Positions 17,201 through 24,918 of a DNA stretch of 38,568 nt are shown here, piece by piece (the first letter of the stretch is position 1; every line of letters begins with the position of its first letter). The notes under the pieces were generated by a model, which was given only the letters and a program-made list of their open reading frames with translations, did no database searches and had not been told where the DNA came from. This DNA comes from Lachnospiraceae bacterium (lineage in GTDB: Bacteria > Bacillota > Clostridia > Lachnospirales > Lachnospiraceae). Location: the NCBI GenBank assembly GCA_024698555.1, contig JAILRI010000274.1, positions 1-38,568 on the forward strand, written 5' to 3'. The position numbers and the translations under genes are program-made.

Positions 17201-17652
17201 ACCAGAATTGCGTACATAAACGGTCCCTGAACGTAATCCCGGTTTTCGTCAAAATAAAAAACATAATGGGTGAACGGAGTTGACAGGATCAGCAAAGCAT
17301 ACAGTATGTAAGGTGTCTCTAAGATCAGCATCTCGGCGGAGCCACTGCCCAGATTTGAGATAGCGTTGGTGGCATTGAGCGAATAAATACAGAACATTAC
17401 CGCTACCAGTCCGGTGATAAGGAAATAGAGGATGTTGATGATATAATTGATGGAAACAGGAACTGTCTTCCTGTATGTAAGCATCACCACTGAAATAAGA
17501 TCCAGCACAACGCTTGCCGCTCCTAAAAGTACCATATAAGAAAACATCCTGTTCTGCGCGGTATCAAAACGCCGTCTGGTAAAATAGACCGCGGACAGCA
17601 CAAATATCAGGACAAATCCAGCTACATCATAGCTTACAACATAGTCAAACAT
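14230..17652 (-). CDS. Multi-pass hybrid histidine kinase with degenerate GGDEF, receiver and HPt
   Basis: The protein has 1140 residues. About seven membrane helices fill ~8-216. A GGDEF-like domain (~225-375) follows, whose signature reads LGNYIF (295-300) instead of GGDEF, so it should make no cyclic di-GMP. A coiled coil leads to HisKA (SHEIRTPM, H424) and HATPase_c (NLLTNACKYTE 538-547, ADTGVGI, GTGLGLAI). Next are a receiver-like domain without a phosphorylatable Asp (~655-765), a full receiver (VVDDN; D832; K886) and an HPt domain (H997 in IHAVKS). A helical tail ends in LYDYDGAAEKIEEL. This gives His-Asp-His phosphorelay modules in one membrane protein; the final response regulator is unknown. 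It lies 28 bases after the leucine-rich repeat gene, with GAGGTG eight bases before the ATG. Confidence 0.92.
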   Translation of the reverse strand: MFDYVVSYDVAGFVLIFVLSAVYFTRRRFDTAQNRMFSYMVLLGAASVVLDLISVVMLTYRKTVPVSINYIINILYFLITGLVAVMFCIYSLNATNAISNLGSGSAEMLILETPYILYALLILSTPFTHYVFYFDENRDYVQGPFMYAILVMFVIYVSYSVVRISFFNAGVTFRRRFPYYIFASLLLSSIVLQSVFKDYLLYGFAFAIGLILLFLFENNSTDYVDFNSQLFNRSGMRIRVGDYVQTDEAMCTVGFGFNDYLITSYGDDSTNVDYVVNKIGSFLLDKFPDNNVFYLGNYIFAVICPPDGADEAVGVILERFSKLWTLHDGDIKLNIGICKISYPDDYGSTLQLIDAVEKGVQASIDRGGKVLAADDIRHEQERRIKLLEESQEQLREKFDEAEIKMQKALEADKSKTLFLAQMSHEIRTPMTAILGMTELLMRDSNDPKVLDHANAIMSSGKTLVGIINDILDFSKIEAGKLQISCEEYYFTSTFYDILNNVEQRISDKRLDFVVYFDPKLPASFYGDEVRIKQIIINLLTNACKYTEVGQVDLKVFASDFEGDNCILNIVVADTGVGIAQENMGKLFNGFERLGATKNKAIEGTGLGLAITKQLVDAMQGTIEVQSELAKGSTFTVRIPQKIVDSRDSIVIENCDKLRFLIYCGSLNELKNYRATLKDFDITVDYTTNADDLDRKVKENEYSHILLPLGEFDRRVKAKDPLVDDQRVVVGLYYRQYMADVKGHRTINMPISSINLSTLILENTNASKKHESLKSYDYVAPDVDMLVVDDNLVNLRIFVGLLDNHKMRIFTADSGIHCIEMCQRMKYDLIFLDHMMPKKDGIETLHEMREDPSTLNADTPVVAFTANAVSGMRDMFLEQGFSDFLSKPIELAKLEDILSAYLPEEKIITVKSDMAAYNEIVNRKEENLLEVTSVSDGDDGSFVIEGIDMEQALFYSGNSYETLKNVLEVFLSDGKNKLDLLVKYVEEEDYDNYRIEIHAVKSLCKGIGAMELSEKARRLEEACKQSDHDYVRANAQEAYTDYVMLLGRIEEALSGLKEKDRAKSSSASGTEAEPILDVGEQLLCAKLLLAEFEGDAATKLIKDLIGRSGLAEDMKNAIEEIDKKLALYDYDGAAEKIEELL

Positions 17653-17680
17653 ATTGCATACACCTCATATTAAAACTGTT

Positions 17681-18859
17681 TTACCGGGTTACCGTAATTG
17701 CCCCCGCCCCGAGATTCTTTTTCAAGCCTTTCATGAATTCAGGATCATTGAAATATTTGTAGGGAACACTTGCCTCAAGATGATAGGCACAGTTTCCGAA
17801 CACCTTTTTCACGCTTTTAAAGGTAAATCCGCATTTTGAAAAGAAGATGCTCTCAAGCCCCGTACAGTCATAAAAGGCAGCCTCGCCTATACTCTTCAGC
17901 CTCTTGCTGAATGTAACATGCGTGATCCGGGTATTGCCGGTGGCGGCAAGATCATCAATATAATATACCTTTGCCGGTATGGACACACTCCCCGCGGCTG
18001 CCGACGCAGATATCAGATGACGTTTGTCAGCAGAGAGCAGAAGCCCGTTTGAAGCAGCATAATAATTATTATTTGATCTGTTCACCGTGATCTTTGACAA
18101 CACAGCGCAATACGCAAAAGGATTGCCGTCTATCTCCTCTACGGAAGCAGGAATATCCGCTCTTTCCAAGGCGCGGCAGTCAAAAAAAGCTCTCATGCCT
18201 ATTTTTTTAAGTGTCTTTGGCATTACCACCCGTATCAGCGTACTATTGCCCTCAAAGGCATAGGGAGCTATCTCTTTCACTCCCTCAGGGATCACCAGAC
18301 GCTTTCGGGCATATGCATCGGCGTACATAAGAACTGTCATATCTTTTGAATAAAGGACATGTGACCTGACAGTAAAAAAAGGATTCTTATTATTTACCTT
18401 CAGGGAAAGCACCGGGCAATACGAAAACGCGCCCGCTCCGATATTCTCAACGCTTGCCGGTATGATCAGTTCCTTTAAACATGAGCTGTGATAAAAGCAC
18501 GCGCCGCTGATACTTACCAGTCCCTCAGGCAGCCTGATCGTCTCGAAGGAACACATGGCAAACGCTCCATCGGCTATCCCTGTGATACGGTAGCGCAAAA
18601 CTTTTCCCTTTCTGCCCCGGATCTCTATCTCCTCCGGTATCTCAACGGACGGAGTCTCCCATTCGCTGTTATGATCCACAACTACAGCCGTACCGCAGTC
18701 GTCACCGCCCTGCGGCTTCTCCAAAAGATATACAAGCCCGTCAAGCTCCACCCTGTTTCCGCTTTCTGCCAGAACCGGACTTGCAGCCGAAACTGCAAAC
18801 ATCAGAAAGATACAGCCCAAAAGCGGAAGCATCCGTTTTATAAACCCACTTATCTTCAA
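17681..18859 (-). CDS. Secreted BspA-type leucine-rich repeat protein
   Basis: The product is about 393 residues. A basic start and hydrophobic core (MLPLLGCIFLMFAVSAA) form a signal peptide with likely cleavage near VLA-ES. From ~90 onward, LRR_5 repeats of ~23 residues recur (ITGIADGAFAMCSFETIRLP; IGAGAFSYCPVL; IAPYAFEGNSTLIRVVMP; IGMRAFFDCRALERADIP; IGEAAFYDCTGLES). Such proteins are surface or secreted adhesins or ligand binders in gut bacteria. No sortase motif or membrane anchor is visible. Being sandwiched between two kinases, it could present a ligand to them; this is inference. The start is uncertain: TTG at 18859 has GGGAG 11 bases upstream, while GTG at 18871 has no ribosome site. 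It lies 20 bases or less behind the upstream kinase. Confidence 0.83.
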   Translation of the reverse strand: MKISGFIKRMLPLLGCIFLMFAVSAASPVLAESGNRVELDGLVYLLEKPQGGDDCGTAVVVDHNSEWETPSVEIPEEIEIRGRKGKVLRYRITGIADGAFAMCSFETIRLPEGLVSISGACFYHSSCLKELIIPASVENIGAGAFSYCPVLSLKVNNKNPFFTVRSHVLYSKDMTVLMYADAYARKRLVIPEGVKEIAPYAFEGNSTLIRVVMPKTLKKIGMRAFFDCRALERADIPASVEEIDGNPFAYCAVLSKITVNRSNNNYYAASNGLLLSADKRHLISASAAAGSVSIPAKVYYIDDLAATGNTRITHVTFSKRLKSIGEAAFYDCTGLESIFFSKCGFTFKSVKKVFGNCAYHLEASVPYKYFNDPEFMKGLKKNLGAGAITVTR

Positions 18860-18879
18860 ATCCCGATACACTCCCGATG

Positions 18880-21033
18880 TTACACTTCAAACGCGTTCTT
18901 TATCGCTTCAGCCGCCTTGTCATAGTCAAACAGTATAAGCTGGTTCCTGGCCTGCGCGACTGCCTGCTGGCATTCCTTTTTCAGGCTGAGCTCATCGAGC
19001 GCGGTAAGCAGCTTTTCTGCTTCATCCACATCATACTGGTCAAGGGCATCCAAAAGCTTGGCCGCCAGATCCTTTACGACCTGAGAGTCAGCATTTTTGC
19101 GGATCGGGTTCTTAGGCCTGCCCTTGACCTCGCCTTCACGCTGCAGTACGGTCTCGATCCTGTTCAGGAAGTTCTTATAGCCATCAAGCAGCGTCTGATA
19201 ATGATTTCTGATATAGTTGACATCATTGAACCTAGCATGATCCTCATGTTCCTTGCAAAACTGCGACAGGGACATTGCGCCGGCCGAAGCCGTAACGCTT
19301 TTCATGGTATGTGTCGCTATACGGTAATCATCCAGATTGGTCTGTTCAAATGCGGTATTAAGCTTGGCAAGCTGGTTGTCGCCATCAGAAGCGATGGTGC
19401 GCAGAAGGTTCATATATGCCGAATACTCGTTACCGCAATGCGACAATCCTTTTCTTACATCCACGTCCTTAAGTACGCTTGTGATGCGTCTGAACCACTG
19501 CTGCCCTTCCAGATCCAGTTCCTCTCCCGGTCCGAAATCCTTATGAACAATCGATTTCTCAGGAAGCAGTTTAAGGAGAACATTCTCAAGTTCATCCACC
19601 TTGAGCGGTTTGGACAGATAATCCTCAAAGCCCTCTTCTCTGTATATCTTATCCGCGCCGTTAAGTGCCTGCGCGGTAAGAGCGACGACGGGAACCCTGT
19701 TCAGATATTCACTGCCCTGTTCGCGTATCTTGACGAGAGTTTCATGACCGTCCATACCCGGCATAACATAATCCATAAAGATAATGTCATAAACATTGCC
19801 GTTTACTATGTCCAGACACTCCTGTCCGCTGGAAGCCGTGGTTACGTCAATATCATACTTCTCAAGAATTTCCTTGGCAACGAACAGATTGACGATATTG
19901 TCGTCAACCACGAGTACTTTGGCACCGGGTGCGGTAAACATGTAATGCTTGCCGCATCCTTTGATCCCGTCGAGCTCGCCTATGGGAGTCGCATCTATGA
20001 TCGCCTGCGGGATGGTTATATTAAACTGCGTTCCGGTTCCAACTTCTGTTTCAAAGCTTATAGCGCCATGCATGCCGTCGATGATGTTTTTGGATATGAG
20101 AAGTCCCAGACCCGCGCCCTTTTGCCTGTGGTCATCACGTGAATTATTGACCATGGAGGCATTGAACACAGTCCTTCTCTCATGTTCGGGAATGCCTATA
20201 CCGGTATCCTGTATCTCAAAGCACAGGAGCACCTGATCCTCAGACACCTTTTTTGCCCTGATATCCAGCGATATGATGCCCTTATTTGTAAATTTGCACG
20301 CATTGTCAAGAATATTGCTGACTACCTGCATGATCCTCACTTCATCGCCGTGAAGCACGGAAGGAATATCATTGTCTATATTGATCTTAAAGTCAAGATT
20401 TTTCTCATGGATCGCGTTTCTGGAGCTGTCTACGATATTGATGATCAGTTCCCTGACATTATAGTTGGTCTCAAGGATATCCAGACGCTTGGATTCGATC
20501 TTGGTAAAGTCGATAAGATTGTTTACGACATGCAAAAGCGAATTACCGGCCTCGGAAATGTTGCCCAGCTTTTCTTTGAAAACTGAGGGCATGTCGTCAT
20601 CATTGAGCAGGACTTCGTTAGTTCCTATGATCGTGTTCATGGGCGTACGTATTTCGTGTGAAACGTTGGCCATGATCTTGTTTCTTTCATTGAGAAGCTC
20701 TTCATTACGGCGCAGGGTATCTCCCAGCTTCTGGTTCTGGATTCCTCTGAAACGCATGATGAGCATGACGTTCAGGGATGATATCAGCAACCCTATCGAA
20801 AGGAACAGCATCGAGGCCTCATCCTTCTCAAAAATATACATGATGATGTTTATGATACAGCCCATGACGGACACTATACCCAGGCCGCCGGTCAGATCGG
20901 CCAAAGCCACCACCTTCTGTCCGCCTTCAGCCATACGGTCTCTGAATTTATAGTTAGTATATATGACCATGACCATATTGAAAATAGATATACCGGTCGC
21001 GCCCAGCAGCATGATCAGAGTAATAGTATTCAT
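18880..21033 (-). CDS. Hybrid histidine kinase with receiver and HPt, no sensor domain
   Basis: The 717-residue protein has three membrane helices in the first ~95 residues (LIMLLGATGISIFNMVMVIY; GLGIVSVMGCIINIIMYIF; MLFLSIGLLISSLNVMLIM) and no extracellular sensor domain. HisKA follows (VSHEIRTPM, H126), then HATPase_c (NILDNACKFTN 240-250, QDTGIGI, KGAGLGL), a receiver (VVDDN; D421 in FMDYVMPGMDG; K475) and an HPt domain (H575 in THTMKS). The last ~65 residues form a helical tail ending LFDYDKAAEAIKNAF, closely similar to the tail of the larger kinase in the same operon. AAAGGA lies eight bases before the ATG. It is the first gene of the four-gene operon. Lacking a sensor domain, it may read its signal through its membrane part or through partners such as the leucine-rich repeat protein. 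Confidence 0.92.
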   Translation of the reverse strand: MNTITLIMLLGATGISIFNMVMVIYTNYKFRDRMAEGGQKVVALADLTGGLGIVSVMGCIINIIMYIFEKDEASMLFLSIGLLISSLNVMLIMRFRGIQNQKLGDTLRRNEELLNERNKIMANVSHEIRTPMNTIIGTNEVLLNDDDMPSVFKEKLGNISEAGNSLLHVVNNLIDFTKIESKRLDILETNYNVRELIINIVDSSRNAIHEKNLDFKINIDNDIPSVLHGDEVRIMQVVSNILDNACKFTNKGIISLDIRAKKVSEDQVLLCFEIQDTGIGIPEHERRTVFNASMVNNSRDDHRQKGAGLGLLISKNIIDGMHGAISFETEVGTGTQFNITIPQAIIDATPIGELDGIKGCGKHYMFTAPGAKVLVVDDNIVNLFVAKEILEKYDIDVTTASSGQECLDIVNGNVYDIIFMDYVMPGMDGHETLVKIREQGSEYLNRVPVVALTAQALNGADKIYREEGFEDYLSKPLKVDELENVLLKLLPEKSIVHKDFGPGEELDLEGQQWFRRITSVLKDVDVRKGLSHCGNEYSAYMNLLRTIASDGDNQLAKLNTAFEQTNLDDYRIATHTMKSVTASAGAMSLSQFCKEHEDHARFNDVNYIRNHYQTLLDGYKNFLNRIETVLQREGEVKGRPKNPIRKNADSQVVKDLAAKLLDALDQYDVDEAEKLLTALDELSLKKECQQAVAQARNQLILFDYDKAAEAIKNAFEV

Positions 21034-21087
21034 AGCAATAATCCTTTCAACCGCATCATTCTAATGCATATACTCCTACAAGGTATC

Positions 21088-21116
21088 AGTTTACCACACT
21101 TTATTGACTTTGTGAA
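21088..21116 (-). promoter_or_regulatory. Candidate promoter of the kinase-LRR-kinase-ATPase operon
   Basis: Minus-strand TTCACA (21111-21116), 17 bases, TAAACT (21088-21093). The match is moderate (five and four of six), but no better pair exists between the operon and the divergent glucokinase. Confidence 0.45.
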
Positions 21117-21144
21117 GTTTATTTAAAAATTTTATAGATTTTAC

Positions 21145-21161
21145 GTGATAATTGTGATAAT
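21145..21161 (+). repeat. Tandem GTGATAAT direct repeat upstream of glucokinase gene
   Basis: GTGATAAT occurs at 21145-21152 and again at 21154-21161, nine bases apart. The second copy also forms a GTGA/TCAC mirrored pair with 21164-21167. It could be an operator for either divergent gene. Confidence 0.45.
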
Positions 21162-21215
21162 ATTCACTTGAGAAAACTGTTCAGCCACTTAAGATCATAA
21201 GAAGGATGTGAATAC

Positions 21216-22145
21216 ATGTATAAGGTCGGTATAGACCTCGGCGGTACCAACACCGCCGGTGGGATCATAGATGAAAAAAATGAGATCATAGAGCGTGAAA
21301 ACCTGCTCACACGGCACGGCTGTGACCCTGAACTTATTGCCGCGGACCTCGCTCGCATGGTGTTCCGCCTTGCCGCCAAGGTCAATGTTTCCATGTCGGC
21401 TTTTGATAAAATAGGCATCGGTATCCCCGGAAGCGTTGAAGGCGGTATAGTCAAAGACGCCAACAATATCGGTTTTTATGATGTTCCCTTCGCCGGTATG
21501 GTGGCCGCGCGTACAGGACTTCCGGTATCACTTATCAACGATTCGAACGCAGCCGCGCGCGGTGAATACGTCGCGGGTTCCGGTAAAGGAGCGAGATCGT
21601 TTTTTATGCTTACTCTCGGAACCGGAGTCGGAGGAGCGTATATTTACAAAGGTGATATAGTAGAAGGCTGCAATATGGCGGCGGGAGAAGTCGGACACAT
21701 GGTCATACGTGTAGACGGACGACATTGTTCCTGCGGCAGACGCGGCTGCCTCGAAGCCTACTGCTCCGGAACGGCGCTTGCCACGAGAGCCCGGGAAGCC
21801 GCGATCACCAACCAGTACAGTCTGCTCAACAAGCTCTCCGAGAACAATCCGTCCGCGATCGACGGCAAATTGTTTTATAAAGCCCTGATGGCAGGCGACA
21901 AGACCTCTTCGCAGGTTTTTGATGAGTATATGAAGGATCTGACAGCGGGAGTCGTCAACATCATCAATCTTCTCCAGCCCGATGTACTGGCCATCGGAGG
22001 CGGTATGAGCGGTGTCGGTTCCACGCTGCTAAATGAACTCATAAAAAGAGTGCAGCCGGAAGTATTCTCACTGCACTCGGATACACAGACATCCATAAGG
22101 ATCGCTTCACTCGGAAATGAAGCCGGAATAATAGGCGCGGTATAA
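21216..22145 (+). CDS. glcK: ROK family glucokinase
   Basis: The 309-residue protein phosphorylates glucose with ATP in the cytosol, feeding glycolysis. It starts with the ATP-phosphate loop MYKVGIDLGGTNTAGG, and has the catalytic region LINDSNAAARGEY, the second phosphate motif LGTGVGGAYI, and the ROK zinc motif CSCGRRGCLEAYCSG at about 172-186 preceded by GEVGHM. The C-terminal adenosine motif AIGGGMSG is present. There is no N-terminal helix-turn-helix, so it is an enzyme, not a ROK repressor. AAGGA lies nine bases before the ATG. Glucose specificity is inferred from the length and the GEVGH/zinc motif; another hexose is possible. It is monocistronic, ended by a strong terminator overlapping its stop. 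Confidence 0.9.
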   Translation: MYKVGIDLGGTNTAGGIIDEKNEIIERENLLTRHGCDPELIAADLARMVFRLAAKVNVSMSAFDKIGIGIPGSVEGGIVKDANNIGFYDVPFAGMVAARTGLPVSLINDSNAAARGEYVAGSGKGARSFFMLTLGTGVGGAYIYKGDIVEGCNMAAGEVGHMVIRVDGRHCSCGRRGCLEAYCSGTALATRAREAAITNQYSLLNKLSENNPSAIDGKLFYKALMAGDKTSSQVFDEYMKDLTAGVVNIINLLQPDVLAIGGGMSGVGSTLLNELIKRVQPEVFSLHSDTQTSIRIASLGNEAGIIGAV

Positions 22146-22164
22146 ACCGCGCCTTTATATTTTA
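22134..22164 (+). terminator. Terminator of glucokinase gene
   Basis: A perfect 8-bp GC-rich stem (GGCGCGGT 22134-22141 with ACCGCGCC 22146-22153) closes an ATAA loop and is followed by TTTATATTTTA. The stop codon TAA lies in the loop. Confidence 0.85.
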
Positions 22165-22701
22165 CTCAAAATTCATTCCAAGTTCCAGAGCCTTCTGGTT
22201 AAAGCCCAGCATTTCCTGCTTCTTGGCCGGTATGCACTTGGCAAGTCCGGCGTCAAGCGCGCTCTGGCTTACAAATCCTTTTTCCCTGAAGAGCTTTCCT
22301 ACGAGTATGATATTGGCAAGTCCTTTAAGTCCCGCCTCATCAGCCATCTTTGTCGCGGGAACGTAGAACACCTCCACATCGTTCCTGTCAACCTTTATAT
22401 CCACGGTGGAGCTGTCTACCAGGATGGTTCCGCCGGGAACCACATTGCCTGCGAACTTCTCCAGTGAAGGACGGTTCATGGCTATGAGCACGTCAGGATT
22501 GGTCACAAGCGGAGAACCCACTGCCTCATCGCTGATCACGACGCTGCAGTTGCAGGTTCCTCCTCTCATCTCGGGACCGTATGAAGGAAGCCATGAAAGT
22601 TCCTTCCCCTCGATCAGAGCGGAATAAACCATTACCTTTCCGGCAAAAAGAATTCCCTGTCCACCGAATCCGGCGAGCAGCACATTCATTGTATTGGCCA
22701 T
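22162..22701 (-). CDS. 2-oxoacid:ferredoxin oxidoreductase, gamma subunit
   Basis: The 179-residue protein matches the POR/KOR gamma family: NVLLAGFGGQGILFAGKVM at the start, then SWLPSYGPEMRGGTCNCSVV and VDSSTV. The gamma subunit helps bind coenzyme A and complete the oxidative decarboxylation of a 2-oxoacid to acyl-CoA, with electrons passing to ferredoxin. Its ATG overlaps the beta-subunit stop by one base (TAATG), with GGGAGG inside the beta gene, so subunit synthesis is coupled. It is the last gene of the ferredoxin-alpha-beta-gamma operon and converges on the glucokinase gene. Confidence 0.9.
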   Translation of the reverse strand: MANTMNVLLAGFGGQGILFAGKVMVYSALIEGKELSWLPSYGPEMRGGTCNCSVVISDEAVGSPLVTNPDVLIAMNRPSLEKFAGNVVPGGTILVDSSTVDIKVDRNDVEVFYVPATKMADEAGLKGLANIILVGKLFREKGFVSQSALDAGLAKCIPAKKQEMLGFNQKALELGMNFE

Positions 22702-23456
22702 TACTGCTCACCTCCCTTTGCGGTTACATCCTTATAGACTCCCAGTGGATAATACGGGAGCATATTATCCTCAAGCCACTTCAGCGCGTCTTTGGGCGCC
22801 ATACCCCAGTTGGTGGGGCAGGTGGATACTACCTCTATGATCGAATATCCGCGTTTGTTGATCTGGTTGTCAAATGCCTTAAGGATCGCCTTCCTGGCCT
22901 GATTTACATGACCTACATTGTCTACGGTAACACGCTGTGCAAGTGCTACTCCGTCCAGAGTCGAAAGCATCTCGCACATGCGGATCGGGTAGCCTGCCGT
23001 CTTTACGTCACGACCGTAGGGAGTGGTCTGGGTAACCTGCCCGGGAAGCGAGGTGGGCGCCATCTGTCCGCCGGTCATACCATATATGGCATTGTTGATG
23101 AAGATCACCGTGATATTTTCACCGCGAGTAGCCGCGTGAACAGTCTCGCAGGTTCCGATAGCCGCAAGGTCTCCGTCACCCTGGTATGTAAATACCACGC
23201 TGTCGGGGTGAGCGCGCTTCACGCCTGTAGCAACAGCCTGAGCACGGCCGTGAGGTGCCTGTATCATATCGCAGTTAAAATAGTTATAGCTGAATACCGA
23301 GCATCCGACGGAAGCAATACCTACCGCATCGCCTTCAACGCCCAATTCGTCTATTGCCTCGGCAACAAGTCTGTGTACGATCCCGTGCGTGCATCCCGGA
23401 CAGTAATGAAACGGGATATCTGCCAGCGCATGGGGTTTTTCAAATACTACTGCCAT
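22701..23456 (-). CDS. 2-oxoacid:ferredoxin oxidoreductase, beta (TPP-binding) subunit
   Basis: The 251-residue subunit binds thiamine diphosphate and Mg2+: the motif GDGDLAAIGTCE continues into ITVIFINNAIYGMTGGQMAPT, the GDG...NN pattern of TPP enzymes. FHYCPGCTHG near the N-terminus supplies conserved cysteines. It catalyses decarboxylation of the 2-oxoacid. The match is best to the 2-oxoisovalerate/2-oxoglutarate (Vor/Kor) type, not pyruvate:ferredoxin oxidoreductase, which is a single long chain in most Clostridia; the exact substrate is not decided by sequence. The start at 23456 has AAGGAG six bases upstream; the frame reaching 23483 lacks one. A 95-base gap with inverted repeats separates it from the alpha gene. 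Confidence 0.92.
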   Translation of the reverse strand: MAVVFEKPHALADIPFHYCPGCTHGIVHRLVAEAIDELGVEGDAVGIASVGCSVFSYNYFNCDMIQAPHGRAQAVATGVKRAHPDSVVFTYQGDGDLAAIGTCETVHAATRGENITVIFINNAIYGMTGGQMAPTSLPGQVTQTTPYGRDVKTAGYPIRMCEMLSTLDGVALAQRVTVDNVGHVNQARKAILKAFDNQINKRGYSIIEVVSTCPTNWGMAPKDALKWLEDNMLPYYPLGVYKDVTAKGGEQ

Positions 23457-23484
23457 TTTTATCTCCTTATCATTCAAAAACACA

Positions 23485-23546
23485 CCTGATCAGTCAGTCT
23501 GTTCACATCTGGCTGTTCAAGTCATGATCGATCAGGCATATATGCC
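23485..23546. repeat. Inverted repeats in the alpha-beta gap
   Basis: CCTGATC (23485-23491) pairs with GATCAGG (23530-23536). An adjacent 12-bp palindrome GGCATATATGCC lies at 23535-23546, and TGAACAG is repeated within the loop on the minus strand. It may form RNA structure that tunes alpha against beta expression or protects an mRNA end. Confidence 0.4.
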
Positions 23547-23551
23547 TTCAC

Positions 23552-24601
23552 TTACATTTTTTCAATGACATCCAGTATCTCGCCGGGTGTCGGGATGATG
23601 CCGCCTGTTCTTCCAAAGAATTCAACGGGTTTGCGGCCGTTAACAGCCAGCTTCACATCCTCAAGCATCTGACCCATGTTCATTTCCACCACAAGATATT
23701 TCTTGGCAGTCGGTATGGTCTTTTCCAGCGCATCCACGGGATAAGGCCACAGAGTAATGGGTCTGAACAGTCCTGCCTTTATGCCCTTTGCGCGGGCGGC
23801 ATTGACTGCGCTCCTTGAAACACGGCTCGAAGCTCCGAACGCAACTACCACGATATCCGCGTCTTCGGTAAGGTAGCTTTCGCTGCGCTGCTCGTTCTTC
23901 TTTATCAGCTCATAGCGCTCATAGCGCTCGATCACGGTCTTTTCCAGATCCTTCGCTTCGATATATAAGGAGTTGACCACATTGTGCTTACGGGCATTCT
24001 TATGACCGCATGCAGCCCATGACTTATCTCCTTCATGTACCTCATCACTGTCGGGGAATGTCACGGGTTCCATCATCTGACCGAGCATACCGTCCGAAAG
24101 GATCATTGCAGGCATTCTGTATTTCTCTGCAGTTTCAAAAGCGAGAGCCACATAATCAGCCATCTCCTGAACAGTGGAAGGCGCAAGCACGAACAGCTGA
24201 AAATCACCATGTCCGAGAGCCTTTGTAGCCTGCCAGTAATCCGACTGTGAGGGCTGTATACTGCCCAGACCCGGACCGCCGCGCTGTACGTTGATGATCA
24301 GCGCCGGAACATCTGAACCTGCAATATAGCTGACGCCCTCGCTTTTAAGGCTGATTCCGGGCGAGCTTGAGCTGGTCATGGCCCTGACTCCGGAGCCTGC
24401 CGCGCCAAGCACCATATTGATGGCTGCGATCTCGGATTCGGCCTGCAGGAAAGTACCTCCCACCTTGGGCATTTTTTTGGATAAATAAGCGGATAACTCA
24501 GTCTGGGGCGTGATCGGATATCCGAAGAAATGACGGCAGCCTGCTCTTAAAGCAGCCTCTCCGAGCGCCTCATTACCTTTCATTAATACTTTTTCTGACA
24601 T
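23552..24601 (-). CDS. vorB: 2-oxoacid:ferredoxin oxidoreductase, alpha subunit (VorB type)
   Basis: The 349-residue protein starts MSEKVLMKGNEALGEAAL and has the alpha-family pattern GYPITPQTELSAYL, QAESEIAAINMVLGAAGSG, TSSSSPGISLKSEG and VQRGGPGLGSIQPSQSD. It forms the pyrimidine-binding part of the TPP site together with beta. The name VorB (3-methyl-2-oxobutanoate:ferredoxin oxidoreductase) is commonly given to this length and layout, and such enzymes make branched acyl-CoA from amino-acid-derived 2-oxoacids or run in reverse; a 2-oxoglutarate enzyme is the main alternative. AAGGAG lies eight bases before the ATG. It follows the ferredoxin gene by 16 bases. Confidence 0.9.
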   Translation of the reverse strand: MSEKVLMKGNEALGEAALRAGCRHFFGYPITPQTELSAYLSKKMPKVGGTFLQAESEIAAINMVLGAAGSGVRAMTSSSSPGISLKSEGVSYIAGSDVPALIINVQRGGPGLGSIQPSQSDYWQATKALGHGDFQLFVLAPSTVQEMADYVALAFETAEKYRMPAMILSDGMLGQMMEPVTFPDSDEVHEGDKSWAACGHKNARKHNVVNSLYIEAKDLEKTVIERYERYELIKKNEQRSESYLTEDADIVVVAFGASSRVSRSAVNAARAKGIKAGLFRPITLWPYPVDALEKTIPTAKKYLVVEMNMGQMLEDVKLAVNGRKPVEFFGRTGGIIPTPGEILDVIEKM

Positions 24602-24617
24602 TTTCTCTTCTCCTTTT

Positions 24618-24827
24618 TCAGTCCTTCTCTACTGTAATACATACATCCGGACACATGATCGCGCAGGACTTACAGCCTATGCACTGGCTCTGGTCCGTGA
24701 TCTGCGAGGGATGATAACCCTTAGCGTTGATACGGTCCTTCGCAAGCTCCAACAGATGCTTCGGACATGCGTTCACACACATCTCACAGCCCTTGCACAG
24801 ACTCTCGTTGATCGTAATCTTGGCCAT
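24618..24827 (-). CDS. Two-cluster [4Fe-4S] ferredoxin subunit
   Basis: This 69-residue protein has two CxxCxxCxxxCP motifs: C11, C14, C17, C21 (CKGCEMCVNACP) and a second set in CIGCKSCAIMCP near 49-60. Each binds a [4Fe-4S] cluster, together forming the electron-transfer (delta) subunit of the oxidoreductase. AAGGAGG lies eight bases before the ATG. It is the first gene of the four-gene operon, matching the usual D-A-B-C order of Vor/Kor operons. Confidence 0.93.
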   Translation of the reverse strand: MAKITINESLCKGCEMCVNACPKHLLELAKDRINAKGYHPSQITDQSQCIGCKSCAIMCPDVCITVEKD

Positions 24828-24889
24828 GCCTTAAACCTCCTTTTCTCCGTCCTGTATTTCGAGCGAATGACAAAATAAATTCGTTTTTC

Positions 24890-24918
24890 GCTATAATAAA
24901 TGCAAGGTAACTATTCAA
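24890..24918 (-). promoter_or_regulatory. Candidate promoter of the oxidoreductase operon
   Basis: Minus-strand TTGAAT (24913-24918), 17 bases, TATAGC (24890-24895). The -35 overlaps the last codons of the upstream ATPase gene. Transcription may also continue from that gene, as no terminator is seen between them. Confidence 0.4.
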
